Assembly (NCBI GenBank): GCA_905221615.1
Contig: CAJNDT010005323.1
Span: 384,520-448,519, forward strand
DNA from: Symbiodinium sp. CCMP2592
Taxonomy: Eukaryota > Sar > Dinophyceae > Suessiales > Symbiodiniaceae
Length of the DNA: 64,000 bases
Reading direction: 5' to 3'
Of the stretch, positions 1-11,702 are shown piece after piece. The notes below the pieces were generated by a model, which made no database searches, was not told where the DNA came from, and saw only the letters and a program-made list of their open reading frames with translations. The translations under genes and the position numbers were made by a program. How positions within the stretch are numbered: the stretch's first letter is position 1; each line of letters starts with the position of its first letter.

Positions 1-888
1 CAGGGCTGGCCGCGGCCATCTACGAAGAGATCCGGATCGAAAAGGATGCGAACCTGCCGGGGCTAATGCAGGGGCCTCAATAATTAGAATAGGGTTCCTT
101 TACAGGGGTCTGTAAGGGTGCTATAGTGTAGCAGCCTCGATCGTTAGAGTAAGGTTTTGGTGTATATCATACTATACATATCATAAGGAACCCTCAAAAT
201 GGTTTCGGTAGTTATTAAGGTCCCCATAGTACTGCTCACCGCGAGCCCCAAGAGTACGTCAAAGCTGAGGCTGTGCTTATCAAGCAGGGATGCCGTCACT
301 GCCAGCTGCTAGTCTCTGATCTCCACCCCAATTAAACGATGGTCGGGATCTGTCAGCCACGACAGAAACGATACAACCGTTCCCGGCCGTGCTCGGAAAG
401 GTGCTCCCATCTCTCTCTCTCTCTCTCTGTCTGTCTCTCTTCCAGGTGGAAGGCAGGGGCAGCATCCAGGCCCGCGCCCCGCCCGAGTCCGCGCACGCAC
501 AGCTCTTGGCGGGATCGGCTTCCCCCCGGAGATATTCTCCGGAGGGCTCGGCTTTACACGAACTTTCCAAAGAGGAACTCCCCCTCTGTGTGTGGGATAT
601 AAGTACTGCTTATTGGACACAAAACTACACAAAACTAAGTAAAGGCCAACAGCGGGTGCAGTACTCCGCCGGCCAAAGGGTCTCTCTCTCTCGCTCTCTA
701 GCACATGAGAATTCAATACGGACCTGCCGGTTCATGGGTGGCTACAAGTATATCTGCAAGTAACTGGCCTGTCCGTCCAGGGGCTTCTTCGCCCTCTCCG
801 GGTCTGCCAACCACGGCCGGACATCGGTTGCAATGGGCAGACCGAAGGCCTCAGGTCGCAGATCGCCGGGGTTAATTTGGGCTTATAA
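1..888. other. Non-coding stretch with a (CT)n tract
   Basis: I see no convincing coding sequence here. A CT microsatellite lies at about 411-440, followed by a TTCCAG that could resemble a splice acceptor, but no coherent exon follows it. Open frames here are short and compositionally random. Confidence 0.5.
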
Positions 889-957
889 TAGTAATAGTAG
901 CAAAAAAAATAATACTAATAATAATAGTAATAATAATAGTAATAATAATAATAATAG

Positions 958-994
<37 letters not shown>

Positions 995-1016
995 GATGAT
1001 AATGATAATGATTTTT
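889..1016. repeat. AAT/ATT trinucleotide microsatellite
   Basis: Nearly uninterrupted AAT triplets with occasional AGT, ACT and GAT variants. The conceptual translation is a poly-Asn run and is not evidence of a gene. Confidence 0.95.
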
Positions 1017-1238
1017 TGTCACCCACCTAGCACGGCAATGCCAGCTCCGCGGGGCTCTTAGGAGCAACGACGACTGGATATGCATTCAATGAATTATAAC
1101 AACCCCGGAAAGGAGTGCCAACCCAAGTGGGGCAAACAGCGAAAACAACAAGGTAAGGCCACGCAGTACAACGGTTGGCACTCCGCCGGAAACTTACGCC
1201 CTCAGCCAGCTTACACCAACTTTCGGGAAAACACACCT

Positions 1239-1346
1239 TATCATTGATAATGATAATAATAATGATAATAATAATAAGAAGAAGAAGAAGAATAATGATG
1301 ATAATGATAATGGTAATGATAATAATAATGATAATAATAATAAGAA

Positions 1347-1397
<51 letters not shown>

Positions 1398-1440
1398 TAA
1401 TAGCAATAATAATAATAATAACAATAATAATAATAATAAT
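1239..1440. repeat. AAT/GAT/AAG trinucleotide microsatellite
   Basis: A 200-bp imperfect triplet array moving from GAT/AAT through an AAG block into pure AAT. It lies only about 220 bp from the array at 889-1016. The intervening sequence is unique, so these are two separate expansions or one split array. Long poly-Ile, poly-Leu and poly-Tyr frames over it are artefacts. Confidence 0.95.
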
Positions 1441-1891
1441 GTAAAAGCTCTGGGTCGAGCAAGGCGAGGGGTTTACGCTTTCGCAGTTCGCGGTTCACGT
1501 TGGACTACACTGCCGGTTCACCCGAGTCGGGTTCAAAGCAGTTTAGGATTTGGTTTTTGTGGCTCCCGCATGGCAAGCCACAGCAAGCGGCTTTCAGGGT
1601 AAAGGGTTTTCGGACAGGCAATCTGCTGTCGAACCTCGCAGGGTGCTGTCCAATCCTGAAATCCCAAGGAAACCCCTCGGCATCCTTGGCACAGCTTCGG
1701 TGCTCGCTCTCGGAAGGAATTGGAAGGCAAGCTCAGAAAATGCCCTCTCGCAGGCTGGAAAGCCTGGCTTTGCTCATGACCCCAGTGTTTATTTTGCTTC
1801 ACGAGTATATTGCTCACAGAAAGGATGGGGCTCTGGGATACAATTGGGCAGTTAAGCTGGCCAGGCGTCGAAACCTTTTTCATGGACCGAA

Positions 1892-1896
1892 GCACA

Positions 1897-1947
<51 letters not shown>
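1892..1947. repeat. (CA)n microsatellite
   Basis: About 25 CA dinucleotides, nearly pure. Open frames crossing it on both strands contain His-Thr or Cys-Val runs and are not treated as genes. Confidence 0.95.
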
Positions 1948-3090
1948 TCTGCAAGCGAGCTGCCAGGCAATGGTAGACGTGCTCCGCCACGTGATCCCTG
2001 AGTATCGCTAGGGCTAGGCTGTAGACTTGCCACCCTTTCCGTGGATTGTCGCAGAAACCCAGTTCCGAGTAAGACTTTTCTCAATAGAAAACAGCAAGAG
2101 GCTAGCGCCTTCAGGGTGGGAAATGCCAGGGCAGAGCTACTCCAAAGAATCACTAGACTCCGCAGGTCCGGGAGCAAAGCCATACTCCCTGTCTTCATCT
2201 TATGTACACCTGTTTCCTGCAAAATAGTTCTGCACCAAGCCAGGGTAACTTGTGGATGAAGATCTGCAGCATCTGGCCCCCCAAGCGCTTGATGCTGCTG
2301 TCGCCTTTATGCCCATAGCCCTGCACTTGCAAACCGAAGCTCGCGCCAACCTCGGCCAACTTGGCACAGAGCTCTGCAGCCGTGCGATTTGTCACCGCGA
2401 GGGCGTCCTGTCACTGGCGATGACAGCATGAGGCCCCGACAACTGCACCCAACCAGCATCCCAATCCGCTTCCACAGCAGCGACGTTGCAGCTCAGGGAC
2501 CACACGACACCTTATACACCTAGGCCCTTGGCCACGCAGAATCAACAGAAACAGAAAGGCCCCTCCTCCAGCATTTTCGTCAGCAAGCCCTGAAAGGAAA
2601 GGTCGGTGCAGCCGTAGCCTTTTCGGAAGCAGGTCAAGGGCGGCGCCTGCGGCGACGGAAGCCACATTGCCGAAGGCACCACTACCGTCGCTACTACAAC
2701 GACTGCGACAGCCGAACGATAAAAGCGGAAGCGAAAAGCGAAACCAAGAACCCACTGCGGAAGGGTCATCACCCTGAGCCCTCCCCCCGCCTCAGAGCCA
2801 AAGGCAAAGAGAGTGGGAGATGCCGAAATGGCCAGGGAGCGAAACCAGGGGTCGTGATCCTGCGCACACACCCCCCGTGCCCCAACGCCCATTTAAGGGT
2901 TTAGGTGGGGACTCTCGCAACTCGGACCCTACAGGCGAGGTTGTCTGGGGTTTCGACTCTCACGACTCGCACAAGGCAGGCAGGATCCGAACGTCAGCTT
3001 CGGAGGTTTAGGCTTTCAGGATCTTTCAGGTTTAGGGATGCAGTAGCTCCGGCTAAAGTGAAGGCTTCTCGCTCTGTGTTTCCTGGGGTT
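1948..3090. other. No gene seen
   Basis: Unique, moderately GC-rich sequence with no repeat structure. Short overlapping frames on both strands lack coherent protein character. It lies downstream of the minus-strand exon candidates at 3.1-4.1 kb and could hold their 3' part, but I cannot support an exon. Confidence 0.4.
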
Positions 3091-3104
3091 GTTCAAGCCC
3101 GCGG

Positions 3105-3240
3105 TCCTGGCCATCCAGAGTGTTTTCTGTCTCGAAAGCCGCCTTTAGCTTGCCGATGGTCACTCCCTTGAAGTGTCCCGAGAAGATGCGGGGGAGAGGG
3201 GCGAAGGTGTCTGGCAGCTGGAAGGCATGCCTTGCGATCT
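3105..3240 (-). CDS. Candidate downstream exon of the same gene
   Basis: One minus-strand frame reads HAFQLPDTFAPLPRIFSGHF and continues GVTIGKLKAAFETEN, a coherent peptide with a plausible helix. This frame is too short to stand alone; I infer it from its quality and from its position and strand next to two other exon candidates. No stop codon or poly(A) context could be assigned. Confidence 0.35.
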
Positions 3241-3343
3241 CTGCCTTAGAGTCTTAGAGTGCCCATGAGTTTCGACGAAGCGTAAAATATTCTCATAATT
3301 CTGCTCCTCACGAAACGAGAGTCGAAAGGACGGATTCCGAAGC

Positions 3344-3600
3344 CTACTGCCGAAGGCCAGCCTGGACTTCGTAGAGAAGGGAAGCGCTGTTGTAGTGATG
3401 GTAGAAGACGCAGAAATCATCATCCATCTCCTGTTCTCGCTGCATCATCCGCTCGAAGCACACGGCAGCAAAGGCGGCGGTGTTGTCGGTGCCCACATTG
3501 CGCAAGATGGTCTCGGCGGCAGTGCTCCGCTTCTCTGTCCTCATGCAATTATGCTGCTTCTTGAAGCGGCTTTCAGGACGGAACCCCGGAACAACAAGAC
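3344..3600 (-). CDS. Candidate internal exon of the same gene
   Basis: The minus-strand peptide contains RSTAAETILRNVGTDNTAAF followed by an acidic stretch (MDDDFCVFYHHYN) and SASLLYEV. The composition and hydrophobic spacing look like a folded protein, unlike the other five frames. It follows the candidate first exon on the same strand. Both borders are guesses, because dinoflagellate introns often use non-canonical donors. Coherent sequence (LSFREEQNYENILRFVETHG) continues in another frame at about 3,250-3,330, so this may be several small exons or a frame-shifted relic. Confidence 0.4.
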
Positions 3601-3609
3601 ACAAGACTG

Positions 3610-4104
3610 TCAGTGCCCGAGGTTCGGATACTCCAATGTCCGGAGGGATTGGCAGGTCTTGTGGAGATTGACATCGCATTTTATTTCCCAGCCATCAGCA
3701 GTCAGTGACCCGTTCGCCGGCCTAGCTGGATCGTAGCCAGACCGGGCAGCTTTGGGTTTTACAACCTCGCGGGTTGCTGCCTCGATGGCCTCGTCGGGGA
3801 AATCGCTGACAGGTGGTGGCTCCGCCAGGGGGAGAGAAGCCAGCTCCGCCTTTTCCTTCGCATCCCCGATCGTGCTTTTTCCAGGCACCTCGACGGGCAG
3901 AGGGTCCGAAGGCGCGTCGCTAACCGCCGCGGCCGCAGCTGTGGCAGTGGAACACTCGGAGAGGGCATTTCTGATGAAGTCACTAGCCACGTCTAAGTCG
4001 CCGCAGCGCGCTGCCTCGCTCACCAACTTCAAATCTGCAGAGGGGAAAAGGGCGAGCAGCGCAAACCGGAGCTCTTTGTTCGCCAAGTTCGCAAGGCTAG
4101 GCAT
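3610..4104 (-). CDS. Candidate first exon of an unrecognised gene
   Basis: Read on the minus strand from an ATG at 4102-4104. The peptide starts MPSLANLANKELRFALLALF, forming leucine-rich helices with several acidic and basic residues. An Ala-rich, Pro-rich linker follows (through about 3,700). The open frame continues upstream for 56 codons, but that part has no protein-like character, so I chose the internal Met. The exon end is uncertain, anywhere from 3,690 to 3,610. The next coherent segments are at 3,345-3,600 and 3,110-3,240 in other frames, as expected of a multi-exon dinoflagellate gene. I do not recognise the family. Confidence 0.4.
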   Translation of the reverse strand: MPSLANLANKELRFALLALFPSADLKLVSEAARCGDLDVASDFIRNALSECSTATAAAAAVSDAPSDPLPVEVPGKSTIGDAKEKAELASLPLAEPPPVSDFPDEAIEAATREVVKPKAARSGYDPARPANGSLTADGWEIKCDVNLHKTCQSLRTLEYPNLGH

Positions 4105-4272
4105 GGCTCCTAGAACGCATCTGCTCGACCTCAAGGGATCCTCGTCATGTTTCTGAAGGTTTTGCTCTGGGGAAAGCCAACCTGAAAGTGTCTGCCAAGG
4201 CTGGTTCGGGCACAGCTGCTGAGGCATAGCAATGTGCATAAAGACATGACCACTTCCCCTTCGCAGAATCAA

Positions 4273-6300
4273 GGCAGTCGGGATGAAGCCGTTTCCCTAT
4301 GCCCCACCAGAGTTAAGTAGACCCCGCGTAATGCAGGCGAGCTGCTCCGACCATAACATCCTGTGGCAGCTGGTGGCATGTGCAAATGACGAGGCGAGCT
4401 GTAGGACTGTAACTTAACAAAAGACAGATCTGTAACAAACGAGCGGTTGTAGAGCCAGGTGCGGTGTGTTGACTCGTGATGGTGTAGCAGGGCAAAATCT
4501 AAGCACATATCGTTAGTTTCCACCCTCAGCGAAATGGCCTTCCGGGGGCCGGGGGCCCCACTCACAACAGAGACTCTCAACCCGCTCCAGAACCTCCAGA
4601 GGTGCCAGCAGCACAGCGCCATCCGCAAGACTCTCGGATGGGCCTGGGCCTGCGGATGAAAAGAAGCACAGCGTCTAGTAGACCGGTGACCTTCGCACAT
4701 CTTTGGTGTGCATGTACCACTCCATTTACACATGACTATGCATACACACTTGTGCCGGTGTGCGCAACTGAACCTGTACCATCAGTCTTTTTATCTACAT
4801 ACATTCATACATACATACGTACATACATACATACCTACACATACATGTGCGCATGTGCGTTTGTGGGTATACATCTAGGATCTAGGTACATCTGCACATC
4901 CACAACATTTGCCTGCCTACTTGTATGCAAAAACATGTATCTATTCCAGGTATCTACAAACAGCAAACACACAAAAGCTACCTGCCCCATCTCTACAGGT
5001 CGCATTCCATGAGAAGGAGATACTCCGACGATCCCAGCGCGAAGTCCTTGCCTCGCAGCCTCTCTGCCGTGGCCCGGGTAAACTCGGAGACCTCGGCTCG
5101 AAAAGAACGGCCTTTAGGGCCAGGGCTTGCGGAATGGGGCCAAGCTTTGATGTTTCCGGGCTTAGGGCCTTCAGGGTCTAGAGCCTACCTCAGAGCTTAT
5201 GTTTTGGGTTCTGGTTATTTGGGTCAAGGGTTCAGTGTTTATGGGTCTAGGACTCAAGACTAAGATCCAGTTTGGCCCAACAGAGTGCAACAAGAGAGCA
5301 AGAACACACCGGTCATGCCGGCAAAGCCCTCGCTGAGGTGCATGAAAGCACCCAGAGACCTGAAGTTGACATCATAACACGTACTGTACGACGCCGTGCG
5401 AGTATCTGCTCGTGTTGACATCCAGCCACTTGCGTAGCCCTGCCTTTAAACTGACAATGACGAACGATGACAAACCTTTGTACCAACAAGGACCTGGGCA
5501 TCGGCGAGAGGCCGAATTGTATTGGGGGTTGGCGCGAGCTCACACATGGTTCGTGGCTATGGCGCCAGTTGATCAAGAAACTAGCTCAGAGCTCGAAGCC
5601 CCCTGAACAAATAAGCAAATCAAAGATGCGCGGCACTTTTGGGCACCTGCGCGAGCAGATGTTGTGGTGAAACGGTTTTAGAAACTGGCGACAGCTAGGA
5701 GCTCGCCGCTGACTTCTGTCGTCAAGAACTCATGCCGACTTCTGCAAGATGAAGACCTCTGAGGGATACCTGAGAGCGCGAAGAATGATAGAGTTCCGGG
5801 TCTCAAGACAACGTTATACAAAACGAAAGGGAGATCGAAATACACCCAACCGACAAAAAAAGCGCTTCGTGACAGCATTGCCTCTCCTTTCCAAGCAAAA
5901 ACGGCTCGACAAGCATTTGCGAGTTCAAGAAAGATAGCTTCTGTCTGCGCAGTGTCGCTGCGAGTTTCCAGCAGCAGGGAACTCATGCGTTGATCCCTTT
6001 TTGTTGGAGACTTAGAGGGTCCTGCTCGTTGTGGCGTCCTCCACTTGTGGGCAGCCAGAAAGATGACGACTTGTTGGTCTTGTGTCACACTGAGCTGAAA
6101 GGGTGGCTATGTTACGTTTCTACAAGGTGCCAGAGGTATTGAAGCCAGGGCTGCTGCAAAATTCGGGCTTCCTGAGGGACCTTGTCCAGTAACAGTTTAC
6201 TACAACGAGGTGCTTACAGCGACGAAAATTTGCGAGACCCTTATAATGACTGCACGTGCGTGTTCATATGCACAAGTTTAAGAAAGCAGATTTAGGCACA
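4273..6300. other. Gene-poor stretch with a CATA microsatellite
   Basis: A CATA/ACATAC tetranucleotide tract lies at about 4,785-4,845. A minus-strand frame at 5,678-6,088 encodes a hydrophobic peptide but has no recognisable domain or splice context, and I do not call it. Nothing else is supported. Confidence 0.45.
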
Positions 6301-6307
6301 GAAAAAC

Positions 6308-6379
6308 AAACACACACACACACACACAAGCACCGAGAGAGAGGGAGGGAGAGAGAGAGAGAGAGAGAGGGTTTGAGAA

Positions 6380-6415
<36 letters not shown>

Positions 6416-6560
6416 TTGAGGAAGAGAAGAGCAAAGAGAGAGAGAGAGAGGGTTTGAGGAAGAGAAGAGCAAAGAGAGAGAGAGAGAGAGAGGGTTTGAG
6501 GAAGAGAAGAGCAAAGAGAGAGAGGGAGAGAGAGACAGAGAGAGAGAGAGAGGAAGACAG
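6308..6560. repeat. CA tract followed by a GA-rich minisatellite
   Basis: A short CA tract (6,308-6,328) leads into about 220 bp of GA repeats. The GA block is punctuated four times by GGGTTTGAG, at about 6,368, 6,411, 6,449 and 6,491, each followed by an AAGAGAAGAG segment. The spacing of about 40 bp shows a higher-order unit rather than a plain dinucleotide tract. Confidence 0.9.
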
Positions 6561-8130
6561 TGAGACGGGGACATGCTTTGCCTACTTTAACCTGTGGCCG
6601 CCGACACAAGCTGCCAGACAGCTGTCAGACATGGAGGCTACGTCCTCAGAAACAAGGTGCTCCTCGTACTGATGCTTGACAACGAACTTGTCCACGACCT
6701 CGCTCGGTTGATTTCAACAGCGAACGGTTAACAACACAGCCGATCTGAAGCCTTTCTGCAGGTGTTGTCAGAGCTTAGAAGCAAAACCACAAGCCACGAA
6801 ACTGGCACCGACAAACAGTGGTAGGATCGGCGGTAAGGGGAGGAGGAAGGAGTAGGGATACTACTGAAGACTCTTTGTTGCTTTGCACTAGCCGCAGCTT
6901 TTGCCTGAGACGCTGCCAATATCCGCAGAAAGCCTCAAAACAAGACCGTTCTTTTACCCACCTCGCCTGCAGCCCATCGGCCAGCGGGAGCGATGCTGAG
7001 GCCAAGAGAGCACCGGGTGCCATCTCGAGGGAAAGCCTGCGTACGACACTCGCATTGGGCCAGGTAAGGGCGGCGATGACAGTCTGACATGAAGAAAGAC
7101 AAAGTACACAGACATAAATCTCTATCAAAACGAAAAGAACAGATCACGGCCCAACAAACCTTTGCAGAACACATCACGGAGTACCACCTAATTCCCTCGT
7201 CAGTTGGTGTGCACCTCTTGCATTAGCACCGAGCATGCTAGAATCAGTTTCGGATATTGGGTTTCGGCTTTCACCTCTTTCCAACAGGTGGTTGGCGCGA
7301 CAGGTCCGCAGCCAATCATTCTGGGTCGTTAACGTTAACAGTTATGACCTCCAGTCACCCCAATGTTCCACGCGCAGCTGTGAGATCTCGTGCTCCTCGC
7401 AAAGACGGCCCCGCATATGACGTCAACTTCCCATTGGTGCGTCCCTTGTGCGACCCAGGTTTGAGCCTCACCGCTGCATCCAAATGCCCCCACACCGCAC
7501 GGATGTGATCCCACTGGCCGCACCATACCCTGACATTGAGGCCCAAAGCCGCGAGACTCCAACACGCAAAAACTACAAATGCAAACTGGTTAGTCTGTGT
7601 GGAGGTACCGCACTGCTGGCTGTGCAGAAGGAAATGCGTTTGGCGAGACCACACAAATGTAATACTGTATGGCCAGCCACCAAGTGCACATTGGGCCCGC
7701 AGTACAGTCTGGCATACCTGTCGTACTCGGAATGTTCATTTGTACGCCAGACACGCAAGGTGTGCCAACTAGGACTTGGGTTTTGCGATTGTGTGTCGAA
7801 GAGATCCTTGCATGTATCGCGCCCGGATCGTCTGCACGGGCTGCTTGCATTAAGCCCCGAAATTTCTTAAAAACCTGGACTTCAGAACTTGAAGTCGGCA
7901 CCTGCCAGCACTCGCAGATCCCCAAAGCCCTGCCTCCGGTGCAAGGAGCGGCGGCAATCCAGATCACAGGCCGGCCCCTGAGAAATATGCGTAATGGTAG
8001 CTAGTCTGTGTCTATGGACCTACTCATCTTTCTATCCGTTCTTACGTCTGTATCTCTCTCTCACCTGCGTCTACCAGCTTGTATAGCCAATATGCGTTGC
8101 ATCTCCTTTCTGATGTGTGCGTAGTGTAGC
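6561..8130. other. No gene seen
   Basis: Unique sequence without repeats. Several overlapping frames of 80-140 codons occur on both strands, none with recognisable motifs, so I list no gene. Confidence 0.4.
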
Positions 8131-8176
8131 TGGATGGATGGATGGATGCATGGATGGATGGGTGGATGGATGGATG
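8131..8176. repeat. (GGAT)n microsatellite
   Basis: About eleven GGAT units with two single-base variants (GCAT and GGGT). Confidence 0.95.
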
Positions 8177-8840
8177 CTCACGCTAGCTTCGATTCAGAGA
8201 ACCTTAAATCTTACGGTCATGAGAATCCTCAGACAGCAAGCCTGTCATCCACATTCAGCCACAAAACCTCGACATGTCACTGGAGATGCATCCACCAAAA
8301 CACGGCAGTAAAAGCGGCCTGTGGTATTCGAACAAGAGATGCTTCGCCAAAGCTGTCAAGACGCCTCACTCATGTCCAAAGCTGCGGACTTTGGGAGTTT
8401 TGGTTTAAGCCGTTCGGGGGACTATTCAAAGCATGACGCCCTGTGCAACAGCTTACATCAACACGCGGTTGTGGAGGCATGGCATTTTAGAAGAGGACCT
8501 GTAAGCTTCCAGCTCGTGACCTTAACACCCATGCATCTTTCGAAACCCCCAAACCGACAAAAGGGCCGAAAAGCAATCGGACCCTTCTGACATCCGGGCC
8601 CAACTCCCGAACCCATGTAGCCTGCTAATGGCTTCCTCTTGGCCATCTCTAAAATCCAAAGCAGCTTCTCCAAATCCGTCCGCTTATTACACCCGAAGGA
8701 ACACGTGTTTAAAACCCATACAAAGCCACGAGACCCTCCCTCTGAGTAGCTGAGTGCAGAGCTTGACATCCGCACATCGGTACTCCATGCGCTCAGCGTA
8801 GCCGTGGCGCTCCTGAGAAGCCGGGCTTTGATGACAACCC

Positions 8841-8951
8841 AGAGACTCCAATATTCCTTAACTAAGGAATATACCTTAAATTATAGTAGGATCTCTAATA
8901 TGATTTAGGAAATATTTAAATATTCCTTCATTAAGGGATATTGGAGTTTCT
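8841..8951. mobile_element. 111-bp foldback (MITE-like) element
   Basis: Two 32-bp arms (8,841-8,872 and 8,920-8,951) are inverted copies with 28 of 32 matches, beginning AGAGACTCCAATATTCC on the left. Each arm itself contains a smaller palindrome; in the left arm, ATATTCCTTA and TAAGGAATAT surround an AC centre. The 47-bp interior is AT-rich. The element is much more AT-rich than its surroundings. I see no open frame and no clear target duplication, so the superfamily is unknown. Confidence 0.7.
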
Positions 8952-10070
8952 GGCTAAGCTGCCTGTGACATCCGAAAATGGGGCCCTAGCGCCTGCTGAG
9001 TGCGTTTACGATGCTAGACGTGATCGCTCTCCAGTGACGCATTCAAGTTTATTTGGCTTGCGACATGTCACGAACAGGCATCCTGGAAATTGAGGACATG
9101 ACAGCTTCAGAGATGCAGAACTAAAAGTCCGAGGCACTGCGATGTCTTTGGCGGATGCCTTTGGGATTCGAGGCTCTGGAACAATCAAGTTTTGGAGAAT
9201 GTGGTAAGATTTCGGCCAGGTTACGAGTCAAGTGTGGGGTTCATGTCCTGGCATCTCCCATTTGAAGCCCTCCCTCGAAAACTTCGTCGAGCATCGACCC
9301 TCTTGCAAGCCTGAACAAACCCGTCGCCATCGTGCCCCAACTTACCCAGTAAATTCTGCGTGCGCTTGACCTTAAAAGCCCAAGCAGTTGGAATCCCAAA
9401 CCCGCAAGTCCTGAACCCGAAGCCCGTACTGTTCAACATGCCACCACCATGGACTCGCACAGGATGTCGAAGAGCAGGCAGCGGGAAAATCCGAAAGCCA
9501 GTGCGAAAATGCAGTCCTTCACAGGGTTACGAAGTCAAGCTTGGGACTTAGGGTCTGTAAGAGCACCTCACATGTCGGACACCCGCTGAGTTCAATGGTC
9601 TAAGCGTAAACCCCGCGACATCCTCGCTGTTTTGAACCTCGCAGTCTAAATCACCGTAAGCCCTACTCACCCCAACACTGAAACCCCAAAGTCAGTCTGA
9701 ACCCGAGACCTTGAGTCCAGAAGCCCCAATCCTGCCTCACCCAGACCCGAGCCCAGCGTCAGCAGCACGCCGCCGCGCGCGGCGCGGAGGGCCGGGCGCT
9801 GGGCCATGGCCTCAGCGAAACGAGGCCGGACACCCCTTTTTTGTTTAATCTTCGGCCTTTGAGAGCTTGGGCATTTACGCTCTCACAACTCGGACACAGC
9901 CAGGCGCTTGGGCATTTAGGGCCTCGGCGTTGCCGGGATGAGATGCAGGTTAGGTGCAAAGCATGTGGAGCAGTTCCTCCGGACGTTTATGGTTTCTGAT
10001 TCCGGTGACCTTAGACCCTCTGTCGGCACTTGCATTGTTACTTTGCAGTCGCCTTCGCAGTAGTAGTCGT
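8952..10070. other. No gene seen
   Basis: Unique sequence; frames of 60-80 codons only, none coherent. Confidence 0.4.
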
Positions 10071-10136
10071 CGGCGTCGTAGTCGTCGCCGTCGTGTGCTA
10101 GTCTGCTAGTCTGCTAGTCGTTGCCGTCAGCAGCTG
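10071..10136. repeat. GTC/GTCGTC-rich imperfect repeat
   Basis: Repeated GTCGTCG units, then three CTAGTCTG units. This is short and imperfect, on the plus strand. Confidence 0.7.
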
Positions 10137-10290
10137 GTGTCGTCGTAGGTGCAGCAAGTGTTGTGCGCAAAGAAATCGTGCGAACTCTTCGGGTACGGCC
10201 CAAGCCCTTTCAAACTCGAAGGCCCTGACATCCAGGCAAGGCACTTGCCATTCATCGAAAGTCAACCGCGTGTAGGGACAGGACCTCAGG
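10098..10290 (-). CDS. Weak exon candidate
   Basis: On the minus strand this reads YTRLTFDEWQVPCLDVRAFE and then FERAWAVPEEFARFLCAQHL, a coherent, aromatic-rich, amphipathic sequence. The plus strand over the same bases is also open and looks almost as protein-like, so strand assignment is uncertain. No family is recognised. Borders are arbitrary. Confidence 0.25.
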
Positions 10291-10831
10291 AGCAACCAGC
10301 TGGTCTGGCATCGACAACATGGCACCCAACCGGGAAGGGGGGACGGAGGGCGATCTGCGAATAAAGGCGGAAGGAAGATTGGCCTTACCCTTCCCACGGT
10401 CTCCCCACCGCTACACCTACGTAATTGCATTAAATATATCATTTTCGAATCACGCTTCCACACACCACTGTCAGCCAAGACGACAACCAAAGCCTCCCAC
10501 CTTCAAGCCACAGCAAGCAGACAAGCAGCCTTGAGCCTCTGGCAAGTGAGACAAAAACCAAGAGCAACCGGACAGACAGAGAAGACGACCACCAAAGGCC
10601 CCTACCTTGTGGAACACCGACATCCTGAGACCTCATGACCAGAAACCCCACCGTAAGCCGAGGAAGCTGCCCGGCACAGACGTCCGTGCGCTCGGAAGCC
10701 CAGCGAACAAGCCACGCCTCGAGGTACAGAGTCTCTCATGGCACTTACGCGCATTCTGTCTGTCTGCCTGTCTGCCTGGAACTGCGACCAGCACTGCCAG
10801 GCTTCTAGGCACTGCGGCAGATTTTGCTGTT

Positions 10832-11040
10832 CTACTTTACATGCAGGTGTCGTTCATCCAATAGGAGTTCCTTGGCCCAGGCACCGGGTCGTTCTCCAGC
10901 CGCCGAAGGTCCGCCAGCGCAGCAGACAGAGAAGCGGCGAAGGTCGGGGCCTCTGGCTAATTGTATCTCGGAGAGGAATCTTTGAAGCACTGCCACCATA
11001 CGCTGATCCGACTTCTTCAGGCCGACAAGAATGCAGTAGA
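10832..11040 (-). CDS. Weak exon candidate
   Basis: The minus-strand peptide includes LKKSDQRMVAVLQRFLSEIQ, then a Gly/Ala-rich turn and WAKELLLDERH. It has helical character and could belong with the candidate at 10.1-10.3 kb, which lies downstream on the same strand. No start, stop or splice evidence beyond the open frame, and no recognisable family. Confidence 0.28.
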
Positions 11041-11584
11041 ATATCATAGTAGGATACACGCGCGACTTCCGTCATCAGGTTTTTGCGGCTCCCATGATTC
11101 TATGCTTCTTGGGTTTGCCGTGTTCATACTGCTAGTCTTAGAATTCTCATTCAACGACTAGACCATGATCCTCGATGATGTTGTTACTTCTGCATCGAAC
11201 AGTATGCTTGGCAAAGCTGTCTGTCGAGATTGTTGCTATTCCCTCAACTTGAATCATACCCTAACCTTCCAGCCCTCAAGCCCCGACTCCCAAATGCTAA
11301 ACTTCATATCCAAAACCCTCAACACCACCCCAAACTCCGAACCCTGCAAAAGATTTTGGAAAGTTCATTATGGAAAGTGTACCAGCATCCTATTTCGATA
11401 AGTCAGGCCCGACCATGAAACCATACCAAACGCTGTAGAAGCCCAATCAAGGCTTTCCACAAAGCCTGATTGTTAAGGATTTCAGTGCCAATAACGTTAT
11501 GACCGACAATTTTGAGCGCAAGTTTCGGCCCAAACGCTTCGTTTTGCAAACTTGGCTCTGGGAATTTATATAAGCACCTCTACA

Positions 11585-11702
11585 AAAACCAAAACCCATT
11601 TTTGATAAACCCTAAAACGCCAAAACCCCAAAACCCGAAACCGTGAACATTGCAAACCCTAAACCCTAAACCCTAAATTCTAAACCCTAAACCCTAACCC
11701 CG
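11585..11702. repeat. Interstitial telomere-like array, CCCTAAA strand
   Basis: Degenerate AAACCC-rich sequence grades into five clean or nearly clean CCCTAAA units at about 11,650-11,700, one of them mutated to TTCTAAA. CCCTAAA is the complement of TTTAGGG, the plant-type telomere repeat also reported in dinoflagellates. Its orientation is that of a left chromosome end. See the opposite-strand array at 13.83 kb. Confidence 0.8.

Noticed and set aside
1175-1498. Poly-Ile, poly-Leu and poly-Tyr frames
   Set aside because: Pure products of the triplet microsatellite.
1533-2222. 229-codon minus-strand frame through the CA repeat
   Set aside because: Its openness depends on the CA tract (Cys-Val run), and the rest lacks protein character.
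5678-6088. Hydrophobic 136-codon minus-strand frame
   Set aside because: The SAFFVGWVYFDLPFVLYNVV segment looks membrane-like, but there is no start context, splice evidence or related exon nearby; too weak alone.
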